NCBI RefSeq assembly: GCF_900537075.1
Contig: NZ_UNRA01000002.1
Location: forward strand, 1,031,784 to 1,095,783
Reading direction: 5' to 3'
From: Tropicibacter sp. Alg240-R139
GTDB taxonomy: Bacteria; Pseudomonadota; Alphaproteobacteria; Rhodobacterales; Rhodobacteraceae
DNA: 64,000 nt
The position numbers were made by a program, and so were the translations under genes. The first letter of the stretch is position 1; every line of letters starts with the position of its first letter. The notes under the pieces are model-generated. The model was not told where the DNA came from and made no database searches. It worked only from the letters and a program-made list of their open reading frames with translations. This document shows, piece by piece, positions 28,129 to 36,872 of this stretch.

Positions 28129-28859
28129 GAGACCGGCTTACCCCCGTTCACTTCGATCAAGGCACCACACACGTAGCGCGCGGCGTCTGAGGCCAGAAAC
28201 AGCACCACATCCGCGATGTCTTCGGGCTCGGCGATCCGGCCCAGAGGTACCGATTGGCCCAGTTCCGCGACGGCTGTGTCAGGATCAAAGCCACGCTTTT
28301 CGAACCCACTGCGCAGCATGGGTGTGTTCACCTCATTCGGGCAGACCGCGTTGATGCGGATGCCTTGAGGCGCATGATCCATGCCCATGCATTGGGTCAG
28401 CGAGGCAATCGCCGCCTTGGTCATGCAATAGAGCGCGTGGTTCGGCCCCGGCGCTGTGGCACCCCAGCAAGAGGCTGTGTTAACGATTGCACCGCCGCCG
28501 GTTTCCGCCATCAGCGGGATCGCGGCGCGGCAGATGCGAAAGGGCGCCTCGACATTGACCCCCATCGACAACTGCCAATCCGCGTCCGAGGCCTCGGTCA
28601 CCGGTCCGCGCGTGATGACGCCCGCGTTGTTGATTACGATGTTCAGACCGCCAAGCGCTGCTATGGCGGCGGCAGGTAATCCGTCTGCATACTTCGCATC
28701 CAGCAGATCGCCGGGCAGATGAGCGTCAGCTTCGAAATGATCTGTCACACGATCAGCCACCGCGACCTGCGCCCCGGCGGCGCGCAAGCGGTTGACGATT
28801 GCGGTTCCGATGCCGCCTGCGCCGCCGGTAACGAGGGCGCGTTTTCCCTGAAACTCCAT
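28125..28859 (-). CDS. Short-chain dehydrogenase/reductase (SDR)
   Basis: 244 residues from the ATG at 28859, which has an AGGAGGT site upstream; the longer frame overlaps the enolase-superfamily gene end. Motifs are TGGAGGIGTAI, VINNAGV, NTASCWG with the catalytic Ser and YCMTKAA with Tyr and Lys. It resembles glucose/ribitol-type SDRs. Together with the SDR downstream it may catalyse successive oxidations of the product of the enolase-superfamily enzyme. Confidence 0.86.
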   Translation of the reverse strand: MEFQGKRALVTGGAGGIGTAIVNRLRAAGAQVAVADRVTDHFEADAHLPGDLLDAKYADGLPAAAIAALGGLNIVINNAGVITRGPVTEASDADWQLSMGVNVEAPFRICRAAIPLMAETGGGAIVNTASCWGATAPGPNHALYCMTKAAIASLTQCMGMDHAPQGIRINAVCPNEVNTPMLRSGFEKRGFDPDTAVAELGQSVPLGRIAEPEDIADVVLFLASDAARYVCGALIEVNGGKPVS

Positions 28860-28875
28860 GCTCGACCTCCTGCTG

Positions 28876-29979
28876 TCAGAATGCTGCGACCGGCGACCCG
28901 AACAGGGTTTCATCCGGTGTGACCCCTAAACCTGGACCGCGTGGAACCGAGATGTGCCCACCTTCGACGCGGATACCATTCTCGGGATCATAGTGCCCTT
29001 CAATATATGGCGCGGCCAACCAAACTCCTTCGAGCAGATCGGGACGGACTGTGGCACCGATATGAGTACAGGCAGCTGCAATGATGTCGCCGCCCCAATT
29101 GTCATCGCAGGTGTGCGGCAGGTTGCGTGCCTCACAAATATCGCGGAAGGCGCGCATCGGGTGCAGACCGCCGATGCGGGTGACCTTCATCCCGAACCCA
29201 TCGACCAATCCGGTTCCGGCGGCGGTGATGACGGTATTCAGCGACGTGCTGCTTTCATCCATGTAAAGGCCATGGGTGATCTGAGGACGGATCTTTTGAA
29301 GATCCTCAATTGTGTTGCAGGGCTGTTCCATGATGAAGGGAATGTCTGGACACTCCCGGCTGACCCGCAGCGCGTCGCGGGTGGTCCAGCCTCGGTTGCC
29401 ATCGACGGCCAGGCGCATGCCCGATCCTTTGACGACCTCCCAGACCCTGCGGATGACCTCGATATCAATCTCGACGGGGCGTCCGCCAACCTTGATCTGT
29501 AGGCGGGGGTATCCCTCGGCCATTTTTTCTGCCGCCAGCTGCGCAATGTCGTCTGGCGTTCCCACACCGGTGGCATAGTAGGATGGCACGCGAGACGTCG
29601 CTGCCCCCCCCAACAACTCGGACACGCTGATGCCAAAGTGCTTGCCCAGAAGATCGTGCGCCGCGATGTCGATGGCCGCCTTGGCGTAATTGTGCCCGGT
29701 CAGCAACCCGTCCATCGCGCGGTGTAATGTGAGCGGTGCCACCTCTACCCCGATCAAATCGGGGGTCATCTGGATCAGCGCCGCTTGCGCACCGGCGGCA
29801 TGCGCTTCGGCATATGTGGGTCCAACGGGACAGGTTTCGCCCCAACCGATCAGACCGGTGTCCGAGACAAGTTTTACCAGCGTGGTGTCCAATGCCCAAA
29901 CCTGCGCCTTGGCCATCGTGTAGGGGCCGTTTCGAACCGGCAGGTCGTGTTGATAGATGTATATTTCGGCGATCTTCAA
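28876..29979 (-). CDS. Enolase-superfamily (mandelate racemase/muconate lactonising group) enzyme, hydroxyproline dehydratase/betaine epimerase-like
   Basis: 367 residues. Metal ligands Asp-Glu-Asp appear in [16 protein letters not shown] and YMDESS. The second-strand base is in LQIKVGGRP (only the second Lys of the usual KxK), and the opposite Lys is in [10 protein letters not shown]. This catalytic pattern occurs in enolase-superfamily enzymes acting on proline derivatives (cis-3-hydroxyproline dehydratase, 4-hydroxyproline betaine 2-epimerase). The surrounding FAD oxidase, DapA-family enzyme, ALDH and MttB gene agree with a proline-betaine-like substrate. Exact reaction inferred, not shown. 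Confidence 0.78.
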   Translation of the reverse strand: MKIAEIYIYQHDLPVRNGPYTMAKAQVWALDTTLVKLVSDTGLIGWGETCPVGPTYAEAHAAGAQAALIQMTPDLIGVEVAPLTLHRAMDGLLTGHNYAKAAIDIAAHDLLGKHFGISVSELLGGAATSRVPSYYATGVGTPDDIAQLAAEKMAEGYPRLQIKVGGRPVEIDIEVIRRVWEVVKGSGMRLAVDGNRGWTTRDALRVSRECPDIPFIMEQPCNTIEDLQKIRPQITHGLYMDESSTSLNTVITAAGTGLVDGFGMKVTRIGGLHPMRAFRDICEARNLPHTCDDNWGGDIIAAACTHIGATVRPDLLEGVWLAAPYIEGHYDPENGIRVEGGHISVPRGPGLGVTPDETLFGSPVAAF

Positions 29980-29992
29980 GGGGTGCCCTCAA

Positions 29993-30023
29993 GAAAATAA
30001 GCCCGCCCTAGAAAGGGGCGAGC
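29993..30023 (-). terminator. Intrinsic terminator after mttB-like gene
   Basis: Read on the minus strand: stem GCTCGCCC/GGGCGGGC (one G-U pair), loop CTTTCTA, then TTATTTTC. It separates the MttB-family gene from the enolase-superfamily gene. Confidence 0.72.
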
Positions 30024-30040
30024 CAGTAGGGGGGAGTGAA

Positions 30041-31597
30041 TTAGTAGTGTTGGTTCAGCTCGTCGGCTGCCGGGATCTCGCGCTCGCGCCGGGCGATGTA
30101 GTCCAGCAGCTCCTCGTTCTTGGCGATGTCGAGGGTTGGTTCCTGGTATTCCGACAACAGCTTGCGGGCGTGGTTCAGAGCGCGCTCAGTGATTTCGACG
30201 CTACCTTCGGCCGCCCATTGCTCGATCGAGTTGTTGTCGAACATGTCGGGCATGAAGAACGCCTCTTGGAAGTTTTCCTGCGTGTGGGGGTGGCCGAGAT
30301 AGTGCCCACCCGGCCCGACGTCCGGCACTGCGGACAGAGCTTGATCGAAGTCGCCCCATTTCGGGCCTTCGGCCATGCGATAGGCCATCGCGCATTGTTC
30401 TGCGTCGACGATGAATTTGGCCGTAGAACAATGCATCCCGGCCTCGTTCCAGCCGGCGCTGTGCCAGATGTAGTTCGCCCCGGCGTGCATCACGGCCTGC
30501 AAGGTTGTCGCGCTTTCGTAACCGGCTTGCGCGTCGAATGTCTTGGCCCCACCAAGCGTGTTCGAGGTGCGCCAAGGGACGCCGTAGTAACGGGCCATCT
30601 GTCCGATCATGAAGTTCATCAGGCTGATTTCGGGCGTGCCGGCCATCGGCGCACCGGATTTCATCGAAACGGTCGACAGATAGTGACCGTAAATCGCAGG
30701 CGCACCTTTGCGGATCACCTGCGTGTAGGCCAATGCGCTCAGCGCCTCGGCGTTCAATTGCGCGACGGTTGCGGGAACGCTTGCGGGCGTATTGGCGCCA
30801 CCCAGAACAAAGGGCGAGCACAGCACCGGTTGATTACGGCGACAGAAGGCGCGCATCGCGCCCAACATCGTCTCGTCCCACACCAGCGGTGAATTGCCGT
30901 TGCAGTTGCCGGTGGTCACGGGGTGCGTTTCCAGGAATTCCTCGCCGAACAGGATGGCGCACATGTCCAGCACGTCTTCGGCGTTCTTGGGCGAGGTGGT
31001 CATGCCCATGAACGTTTTGTCGGAATGTTTCATTGATGAATAGGTGATGCGCAGGTGGCGCTGGCTGATTGGGTGATCGTAGGGTTCCACGATGTGGTGA
31101 GCTGAGGAATGCAGCGCGGGCATCATGTGGCTCAGCTTATGGAACATTGCCAGATCATCGAGCGTCGGGTTGCGCCGCACGTCATCCAGATCACGCAGGA
31201 AGGGCGCGCCTGTCATGGGGACAAAGATCGAATGTCGCCCACCAAGGCGCACATTCTTTTTCGGATCGCGGGCGTGATACGTGAAGTCGGATGGGATCGT
31301 GGCAATCAGTTCGCGGACCAATCCGCGATCCAGAAACACAAGCTCTCCTTCGACCTTGGCACCGGCATTTTTCCAGTCTTCCAACGCAATAGGGTCGCGG
31401 AACTGGACCCCCACGTTTTCCAGGATGTGCATCGAAGCGCTGTCGATGCGCTCGACCTGACTGCCGTCCATTACCTCACACAGCGCAATAGTCGCGGTCA
31501 GGCCGGGTAACATGTCGACTTTCGGGGCTGTGCGCAGGGCACGGCGGGCTTGCCTGCCACCCGAACGGGTGCGCGGTGCGGTGGCGAGTTGTGTCAT
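30041..31597 (-). CDS. MttB-family (trimethylamine methyltransferase-like) corrinoid methyltransferase, non-pyrrolysine
   Basis: 518 residues from the ATG at 31597, preceded by CAGGAGAT. The TIM-barrel MttB family is recognisable from HARDPKKNVRLGG, PMTGAPFLRDLDDVRR, NGNSPLVWDETMLGAM and the C-terminal GPGGHYLGHPHTQENFQEAFF. There is no in-frame amber codon, so it belongs to the pyrrolysine-free branch. Some of those proteins demethylate glycine betaine, proline betaine or carnitine with a cobalamin protein. No corrinoid protein gene is nearby. The remnant of a betaine-type permease lies just upstream on the same strand. Confidence 0.85.
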   Translation of the reverse strand: MTQLATAPRTRSGGRQARRALRTAPKVDMLPGLTATIALCEVMDGSQVERIDSASMHILENVGVQFRDPIALEDWKNAGAKVEGELVFLDRGLVRELIATIPSDFTYHARDPKKNVRLGGRHSIFVPMTGAPFLRDLDDVRRNPTLDDLAMFHKLSHMMPALHSSAHHIVEPYDHPISQRHLRITYSSMKHSDKTFMGMTTSPKNAEDVLDMCAILFGEEFLETHPVTTGNCNGNSPLVWDETMLGAMRAFCRRNQPVLCSPFVLGGANTPASVPATVAQLNAEALSALAYTQVIRKGAPAIYGHYLSTVSMKSGAPMAGTPEISLMNFMIGQMARYYGVPWRTSNTLGGAKTFDAQAGYESATTLQAVMHAGANYIWHSAGWNEAGMHCSTAKFIVDAEQCAMAYRMAEGPKWGDFDQALSAVPDVGPGGHYLGHPHTQENFQEAFFMPDMFDNNSIEQWAAEGSVEITERALNHARKLLSEYQEPTLDIAKNEELLDYIARREREIPAADELNQHY

Positions 31598-31738
31598 GGC
31601 GACGATCTCCTGTTTGGATGTAGGATGCCTGTCGCAAGGACCACTTGGCGTGTAGGTTTCCGATATGTGAATGCAGAAACCGACATGTCTTCGAACGGGA
31701 CCGGCAAAAACCGCCGCTCCCGTGTCGTGTTTGTACAA

Positions 31739-31921
31739 TCAGCGTTTTCCGGCCGCGATCCAGTCGAGAATCAGAGTGCAGAAGGGAATTGCCAGACTGG
31801 CCAGAATGCCCTGACCCACAGTGGCGTATTGCAGGGCTTCGCGCACATCCTCGTCCAGACATTTGGCACCGATCAGCGGGGCGACAACCACCATGGCCAA
31901 TGACAGAAGGATGGTTTTGCT
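31739..31921 (-). pseudogene. C-terminal remnant of a glycine betaine/proline ABC transporter permease (ProW/ChoW type)
   Basis: On the minus strand a 60-codon open stretch ends in a stop at 31739. It encodes TILLSLAMVVVAPLIGAKCL, then DEDVREALQYATVGQGILA and a final hydrophobic segment ending ILDWIAAGKR. These are the last residues of ProW/ChoW-type permeases (LGA.GLGEDVLEALQ..xGQG). No start codon, no upstream part of the permease and no ATP-binding gene are present; the sequence gives way to a decayed IS6 element. It is therefore the tail of a transport operon that preceded the MttB gene and was truncated. Confidence 0.75.
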
Positions 31922-31966
31922 GTGAGGTTTTGAGCCCTCCGAGCTGTTCCAGCAGTCGCTTGGGAG

Positions 31967-32636
31967 TTAGTCGGTGAGCTTAGAGAACTGCAGAGACGGA
32001 CAGACTCCGGGCGTGAGTTGGTCTTTACGGATCATTTGCGCAACCTCGATGCCTGCTAGAGTTGCTGAAGTTGAAACAAAAGACTTGAACCCGAACATTG
32101 GCCGAGTGCGTCTCTTGATGAAACGGTAGCCCTGTTCCACAATGTTGTTCAAATATTTTCGCCTCACCGTCTTGATCGGGATCAGACAACCAAGGCCTTT
32201 GATCACCTTTGTGCCCACTGTGTTGGCGCCACTTTTGTCGATGACAATCTTTCTCGGATGGCCGTTAGCCTCTAGCATCCTGGCGAAGAACTTTGTGGTC
32301 ACCGCTCTATTGCACAGCTCGGACAACATGAAATCAAGCGATTTTGCCGTATTTGTCGACGGCTCGATAGAGATAAACTCAAGCACCTTTCACTTTTATG
32401 TCGGTCTCGTCCATCCTCTAGGAAGGATCGCATGGTCCTCTGGACCTGCGCGCTCCGCCGACAATAGCGTCTGAGTATCGCTTCACCCAGCGGTTCGGCG
32501 TAGTTTGATCAACCGATACGCCGCGTTCCGTCACAAATTTTTGCAGGCGACGATATGAAACGTCGTATCGAATATAAAAGAAAAGGGTAAAGAGGGTCAC
32601 ATCCTTCGGATACTGCGCGCCTTTGAAGGAGATCAT
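31967..32636 (-). pseudogene. Degenerate IS6-family transposase
   Basis: Two minus-strand pieces form one transposase. The N-terminal part (32418-32636) begins MISFKGAQYPKDVTLFTLFF, and the C-terminal DDE part (31967-32386) has RKIVIDKSGAN, KTVRRKYLNNIVEQ and GFKSFVSTSATLAGIE. Between them an MDETDIKVKGA stop VYLYRAVDKYGK stretch shows a nonsense codon and frameshifts. It is inactive. I could not find its terminal inverted repeats, so element ends are unknown. It separates the permease remnant from the SLC13-type permease. A related fragment lies at 62353. Confidence 0.85.
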
Positions 32637-32698
32637 GAGCTGGCTTTCATCTGGTAACTACGGCTGGCAAACCACCACCCAGGGTACAGTGAAAAATC

Positions 32699-34141
32699 TC
32701 AACCTGAAAAATAGCCCAACCATCGCACCCAGACAAAGTGCAATGGGGCAAACACAAGAATTCCAAGTGCGAAATAGCACAGCAGCAAACGGACCGCCTG
32801 ACCGGAAGGTATTCGACCGATTGACAAGGTCAGCAACAGGGGCGGCACCAGATATGGAAAGGGCACGAGAACCCAGGTTTGAACCTGCGCCAGAAGTACA
32901 GATTCAACCGACCACCCGGTGGCAGTCGCCAGTTGTCCGGCCAGCGGAGTCATCACGCCGGGTGCTGTTGGAACGGTGGTGCCGACAGCAACCAGTGAAC
33001 CTATGGCGGTCAGGGCGCCAAATATCGCTATGTTGTTGGTCAGGTTCGCCTGATGGAACATGGCGACCAGAGAACCACCGGCCCAAGTGCTGATGCCCGT
33101 CGCTGCGACTGCCGCGCCAAAGCCGATAACGCCTGCCACAAAGAAAATCGGAGCAATGTTGATCTTTTGGGGCAGATCTCCGACGGGAATGATGCCGACA
33201 CCGGGTAGGGCACAAAACAGAGCGGCCCCCATCGCGACCCAGGCGGGAGCGATGCCGTACCAATAGTCGGTGATCCACATCAGAACAGTGAATGCAAGAA
33301 CAACCGTCAGTCTGACCTGCGGTGCCGTCAACGGCTCGGCCTCGTCCACGGTTGTAACCTGTTCGGGTGGTTCATGAAAAAACCACCAGTTCAGCGCGAT
33401 GGTGGCGGCGCAGCTGAATAGGCCAAGCACCGGGAAATTCACAAGGAAATAGTCGCTGTAGGTAAAGGTCACACCATAAAGACCCTCGGCCGAGCCTGAC
33501 ATCACCAAGTTTGGGACGTTTGAGGGTAGAATGGTAAAGGCAGGCAGGGATGTGCTCATCCCGGCGGTCAGAACCAGTCCTGCCTGTCCGTTCGACCCGG
33601 CCTGGAACCCAAGGCGTTTGGCAAGGTGAACAGCGATAGGGGCCATCAGCACGACGCGCCCGATGGCTGTGGGTACGATGAAGGACAAGAGAAGTCCGGC
33701 CAGAGCGATCGTTGTTAGTGCACCTAGATAGCCTGGTGCAGACAAAGCCGCCAGCCGATGAACAAGCCAGTCTCCCAAACCGCTTTGAGTCACGGCGTGT
33801 CCGAGTACAAGCCCGCCGAAGATCAGCCACAGAGCGCTGGAATAGAACCCTGAGAATACGACATCGGGCGGCGCGATTGCCAAAAGCGAAGAGAGAAACA
33901 GAAAAAGCAACGAAGTGAAGAATTCGGGAACGACGCCAGTGATCCACAGGCCAAGGGTAAAGATCACAACGCCCAAAGCGCGTGACATTGCAGGATCGAC
34001 GTCGAGCACAGAAACCCCACTCTGACCGGCAATCAACAACCCAATCGCCACCAGGGATGTCAGCAGTGCAATCACCTTGGCGGGGCGCGGCCTGTTTTGA
34101 AGGACAAAAAAGTTAGGTTGGCGAACAGATAGCCTGGCCAT
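32699..34141 (-). CDS. SLC13/DASS-family anion permease
   Basis: 480 residues from the ATG at 34141 (GAGAG site six bases ahead). Roughly twelve hydrophobic segments, with the family's paired hairpin regions SFIVPTAIGRVVLMAPIAV and LVAVGTTVPTAPGVMTPL. Members import di- and tricarboxylates or sulfate with sodium. The gene lies downstream of a LysR gene on the same strand; the LysR is divergent from a TRAP operon, so both transporters could share a regulator. Its end comes right next to the decayed IS6 element. Confidence 0.82.
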   Translation of the reverse strand: MARLSVRQPNFFVLQNRPRPAKVIALLTSLVAIGLLIAGQSGVSVLDVDPAMSRALGVVIFTLGLWITGVVPEFFTSLLFLFLSSLLAIAPPDVVFSGFYSSALWLIFGGLVLGHAVTQSGLGDWLVHRLAALSAPGYLGALTTIALAGLLLSFIVPTAIGRVVLMAPIAVHLAKRLGFQAGSNGQAGLVLTAGMSTSLPAFTILPSNVPNLVMSGSAEGLYGVTFTYSDYFLVNFPVLGLFSCAATIALNWWFFHEPPEQVTTVDEAEPLTAPQVRLTVVLAFTVLMWITDYWYGIAPAWVAMGAALFCALPGVGIIPVGDLPQKINIAPIFFVAGVIGFGAAVAATGISTWAGGSLVAMFHQANLTNNIAIFGALTAIGSLVAVGTTVPTAPGVMTPLAGQLATATGWSVESVLLAQVQTWVLVPFPYLVPPLLLTLSIGRIPSGQAVRLLLCYFALGILVFAPLHFVWVRWLGYFSG

Positions 34142-34264
34142 CGCGATCTCTCGATATGTCAATTGGATCGCGTCAGGATATCAATGGAATGTATTCAGTC
34201 CATTCATGGTCATTTATTAACGACATTAGAGATTCACATGTATTCGGTGGTCGCGAGAGGCGGT

Positions 34265-35182
34265 TTACAAACCTTTCATTAACTCCGGAACTTTGGCGGA
34301 GATTGCCGATATCCTGTTGCGCAACCACATATGCGCCGGGTCATTGGTGCTGCGTTCGTGCCAGATCATAAAGATCGTCACGACGTTGCTTTTAAATGGC
34401 AAGGCGGCCACGCTCAGGCTGCTGAGTGTGTGAATTCGCATCAAGCTCATTTCGGTGGCGATCAGCCCGGTGCCTTTGACAAAGGGTGGAATCGCATTGA
34501 AATTCGGCACTGAAATCCGCGGCTCTTGGATTTGCGACGCTTCCAGATCAGTTATCACCTTGATCGAAGTGCCGCCCCCGGCAAACTGCACAGTCAAGTG
34601 ATCGGCCTTGCGGTATTCGTCCCAAGTCGCTGGCGGATCTCGGACCTCGGAGTCGTAAAAACACATCATCTCGCTTGTAAACAGAGGCTTTTGGAAAATG
34701 TCTGGCCCATCGGGTGGCAAGGGTGTCAGCGCCAGGTCGCACTGTGCCTCGCGCATCATGTTTACGGTGGGCTGTCCCGACGGGAGAAATCGGATGTTCA
34801 CCGAAATCCCTTCTTCCCACGCCTCGCGCATTAACTGCGGGAAAACCAAATCACGTTGCATGTCATTGGCGGCGACCACAAAGCGCATCTCTTCGGTTGT
34901 GGGGTCAAAGATGCGGTCATCAGTCAGGTTTTTCAGGCTATCGAGCGCCTTTTGCACCGGTTCTTTCAGGGCCAAGGCCGTCTCTGTGGGCATTAGTCCC
35001 TGGCCTGAGCGCACGAAAAGCGGGTCACCAAGGATCTTGCGCAGCCGCGACAGCGTGTGACTGACCGCAGGTTGTGTCACGCCCAATTGTTCGGCCGCAA
35101 TCGAGACCGAGCTGTTTTCAAGAATTGCGAGGAAAGTCCGGAGGATATGACCATCCAGGTCCAAGAAATTAGTTTTCTGCAT
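34265..35182 (-). CDS. LysR-family transcriptional regulator
   Basis: 305 residues. The N-terminal helix-turn-helix (residues 10-70) reads LRTFLAILENSSVSIAAEQLG, TQPAVSHTLSRLRKILGDPL, followed by a periplasmic-binding-protein-like effector domain. It is more like the NodD/SyrM branch that binds aromatic or organic acids. It is divergent from dctP with 79 bases between starts, the usual arrangement for LysR control of a TRAP operon. The space is AT-rich near the LysR start. Confidence 0.9.
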   Translation of the reverse strand: MQKTNFLDLDGHILRTFLAILENSSVSIAAEQLGVTQPAVSHTLSRLRKILGDPLFVRSGQGLMPTETALALKEPVQKALDSLKNLTDDRIFDPTTEEMRFVVAANDMQRDLVFPQLMREAWEEGISVNIRFLPSGQPTVNMMREAQCDLALTPLPPDGPDIFQKPLFTSEMMCFYDSEVRDPPATWDEYRKADHLTVQFAGGGTSIKVITDLEASQIQEPRISVPNFNAIPPFVKGTGLIATEMSLMRIHTLSSLSVAALPFKSNVVTIFMIWHERSTNDPAHMWLRNRISAISAKVPELMKGL

Positions 35183-35261
35183 GAGATATATAAATACTCA
35201 TAAATAGATTGAATGTCTAGCTGCGCGTACTCTGTGCTGACAAATATGGCGGAGGAACGCA

Positions 35262-36272
35262 ATGAAACTTACTCAAATCCTCGGCGCACTGACTGTCGTA
35301 GCTTCGACAGCCGTCGCCTCAATCACTCATGCAGAGGAATTGTCGGTTGCGACCTTCATTCCGCCGCAGCATCATGTCAACGCGAACCTGTTCAAATGGT
35401 TCGGTGAAGAGCTGGATAAACGCTCTGGCGGGTCGTTGACCATGAAGCTCTACCCGGCTGGCCAGCTGGGCGCTGGCCCGGTGCAGCAATACAAGCGCGT
35501 CGTCGAAGGTGTGGCCGACGTTACCTTTGGTCTGCAGGCCTATACCCCGAAAATCTTTCCGCGCAGCATGCTGATTATCCCGCCGGGCAAAGCGACGTCC
35601 GCAAAAGAGTCGACCGAGCGGATGCTGAATGTCTATGAGGAGCACCTTGCTCAGGAGTATCAGGACGTCAAACTTCTGGGCATCTTCACCACCTCGGGCA
35701 ACATCTGGGCTGCCACAAGTGATGTTTCGACCATGGACGGCATCAAGGGCAAAAAGATGGTGCCATATGCGGCAATGACCACCCCGATCGTCGAAGCGTT
35801 AGGCGCCGTGCCTGTGCAGATGCCGGTGACCGAGATGTACACCGGGCTTTCTACGGGCACTATCGACAGCACCACAGCGACCTACAACAACATAACGGCG
35901 CCCTGGAATTTCTGGGATGTATCGAGCCATCTGGTCACCAACGTACCTGTGCAATTCGCCGTGTTTTTCGTGGCAATGAACAAGGAACGGTACCAGGATC
36001 TCTCGGACGAGCATCGCGCTATCATCGACGAATTGGCGGGCGAGGTGTTCTCGCTGAAGGGTGCTGAGAGCTTTGATGGGGCTGACGCCCGCTCCAAAGA
36101 GATCATGCAGACCGCCGATCAGATGGCCAACATCACGCAGGTTGTTGTCAACGACGAAGAGCGCGCCAAGATGAACGCCGCGGTCGCCGACGGCATGGAA
36201 GTGATCTTTGCCGACTACGAAGGCCGCGGTGTCGAGAATGCCCGCGCGATCTACGGCGCAATCAACAACTAA
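35262..36272 (+). CDS. dctP: TRAP transporter solute-binding protein DctP
   Basis: 336 residues. A signal peptide of about 25 residues ends in THA-EELSV. The mature protein has the DctP pattern: LYPAGQLGAGPVQQYKRVVEGVADVTFG, then IKGKKMV and NVPVQFAVFFVAMNKERY. The Arg that usually salt-bridges carboxylates falls in a KMVPYAAM region where Lys is seen instead, so the ligand is uncertain. First gene of dctPQM; separated from dctQ by an 18-bp hairpin. Divergent from LysR. Confidence 0.9.
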   Translation: MKLTQILGALTVVASTAVASITHAEELSVATFIPPQHHVNANLFKWFGEELDKRSGGSLTMKLYPAGQLGAGPVQQYKRVVEGVADVTFGLQAYTPKIFPRSMLIIPPGKATSAKESTERMLNVYEEHLAQEYQDVKLLGIFTTSGNIWAATSDVSTMDGIKGKKMVPYAAMTTPIVEALGAVPVQMPVTEMYTGLSTGTIDSTTATYNNITAPWNFWDVSSHLVTNVPVQFAVFFVAMNKERYQDLSDEHRAIIDELAGEVFSLKGAESFDGADARSKEIMQTADQMANITQVVVNDEERAKMNAAVADGMEVIFADYEGRGVENARAIYGAINN

Positions 36273-36274
36273 AG

Positions 36275-36315
36275 ACTTGGACGGCGCGCCCGGTCAGCGG
36301 GCGCGCCGTCCAAGT
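36275..36315 (+). terminator. Very stable hairpin between dctP and dctQ
   Basis: Perfect inverted repeat with an 18-base stem (ACTTGGACGGCGCGCCCG and its complement) around the 5-base loop GTCAG, beginning directly after the dctP stop. There is no T-run. In TRAP operons such a structure can partially stop transcription or protect the dctP message from 3' decay, giving more binding protein than permease. Confidence 0.8.
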
Positions 36316-36335
36316 GACAATTCGCGGAGGTTCGA

Positions 36336-36872
36336 ATGTCGGGACACGTCAAGTTACCTATCTGGATTCGTTTGATGGACAGAGCCATTCTGATCACTGC
36401 CTTGTTTGGCGGTACTTTAGTTCTTGCCTTCATGATGCTTTTGAGCACGACCAACGTGCTTGTCATGCGCAAGATGCTCAATGCCCCGATCAAGGGCACA
36501 GAGGACATGCTGATCCTGGGTCTGGTGATCCTTGTTGCGATCGCCGTTCCTCTTGGTGGTCGGACTGGCGCACATATCGAGATCGAGGTTCTGGAAAGCC
36601 GTATGTCGGTCGGATTTGCGAAATGGTCGATGGTTTTTCTGCGCCTGATGGGCAGCGTGTTGATGTTCATCATGTCCTATCAGCTGGTCCATGCCGGGCA
36701 AAAAGCCACCAAGTTCGGTGAAACCACCCAGCAATTGCTGATCTCATACGAGCCGTTTTACTACCTGCTGGCGGGCTGCATCGGCGTTTACGCGGTGGTC
36801 CTGGTTACAGACGTTTTTCAACTGCTCACGCGCGGAGCGATCCGCCTGATTAATTTGGGAGACTCCGAATGA
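36336..36872 (+). CDS. dctQ: TRAP transporter small permease DctQ
   Basis: 178 residues with four predicted membrane segments (starting about 15, 55, 95 and 145). The family motif VLVMRKMLNAPIKGTEDML and the VAIAVPLGGRTGAHIEIEVL segment are present. It follows the hairpin downstream of dctP, with GGAGG-like site, and its stop overlaps the dctM start. Confidence 0.88.
   Translation: MSGHVKLPIWIRLMDRAILITALFGGTLVLAFMMLLSTTNVLVMRKMLNAPIKGTEDMLILGLVILVAIAVPLGGRTGAHIEIEVLESRMSVGFAKWSMVFLRLMGSVLMFIMSYQLVHAGQKATKFGETTQQLLISYEPFYYLLAGCIGVYAVVLVTDVFQLLTRGAIRLINLGDSE

Noticed and set aside
30041..31597. Possible pyrrolysine-containing MttB
   Set aside because: The full frame is open without an internal amber codon, so it belongs to the pyrrolysine-free branch.
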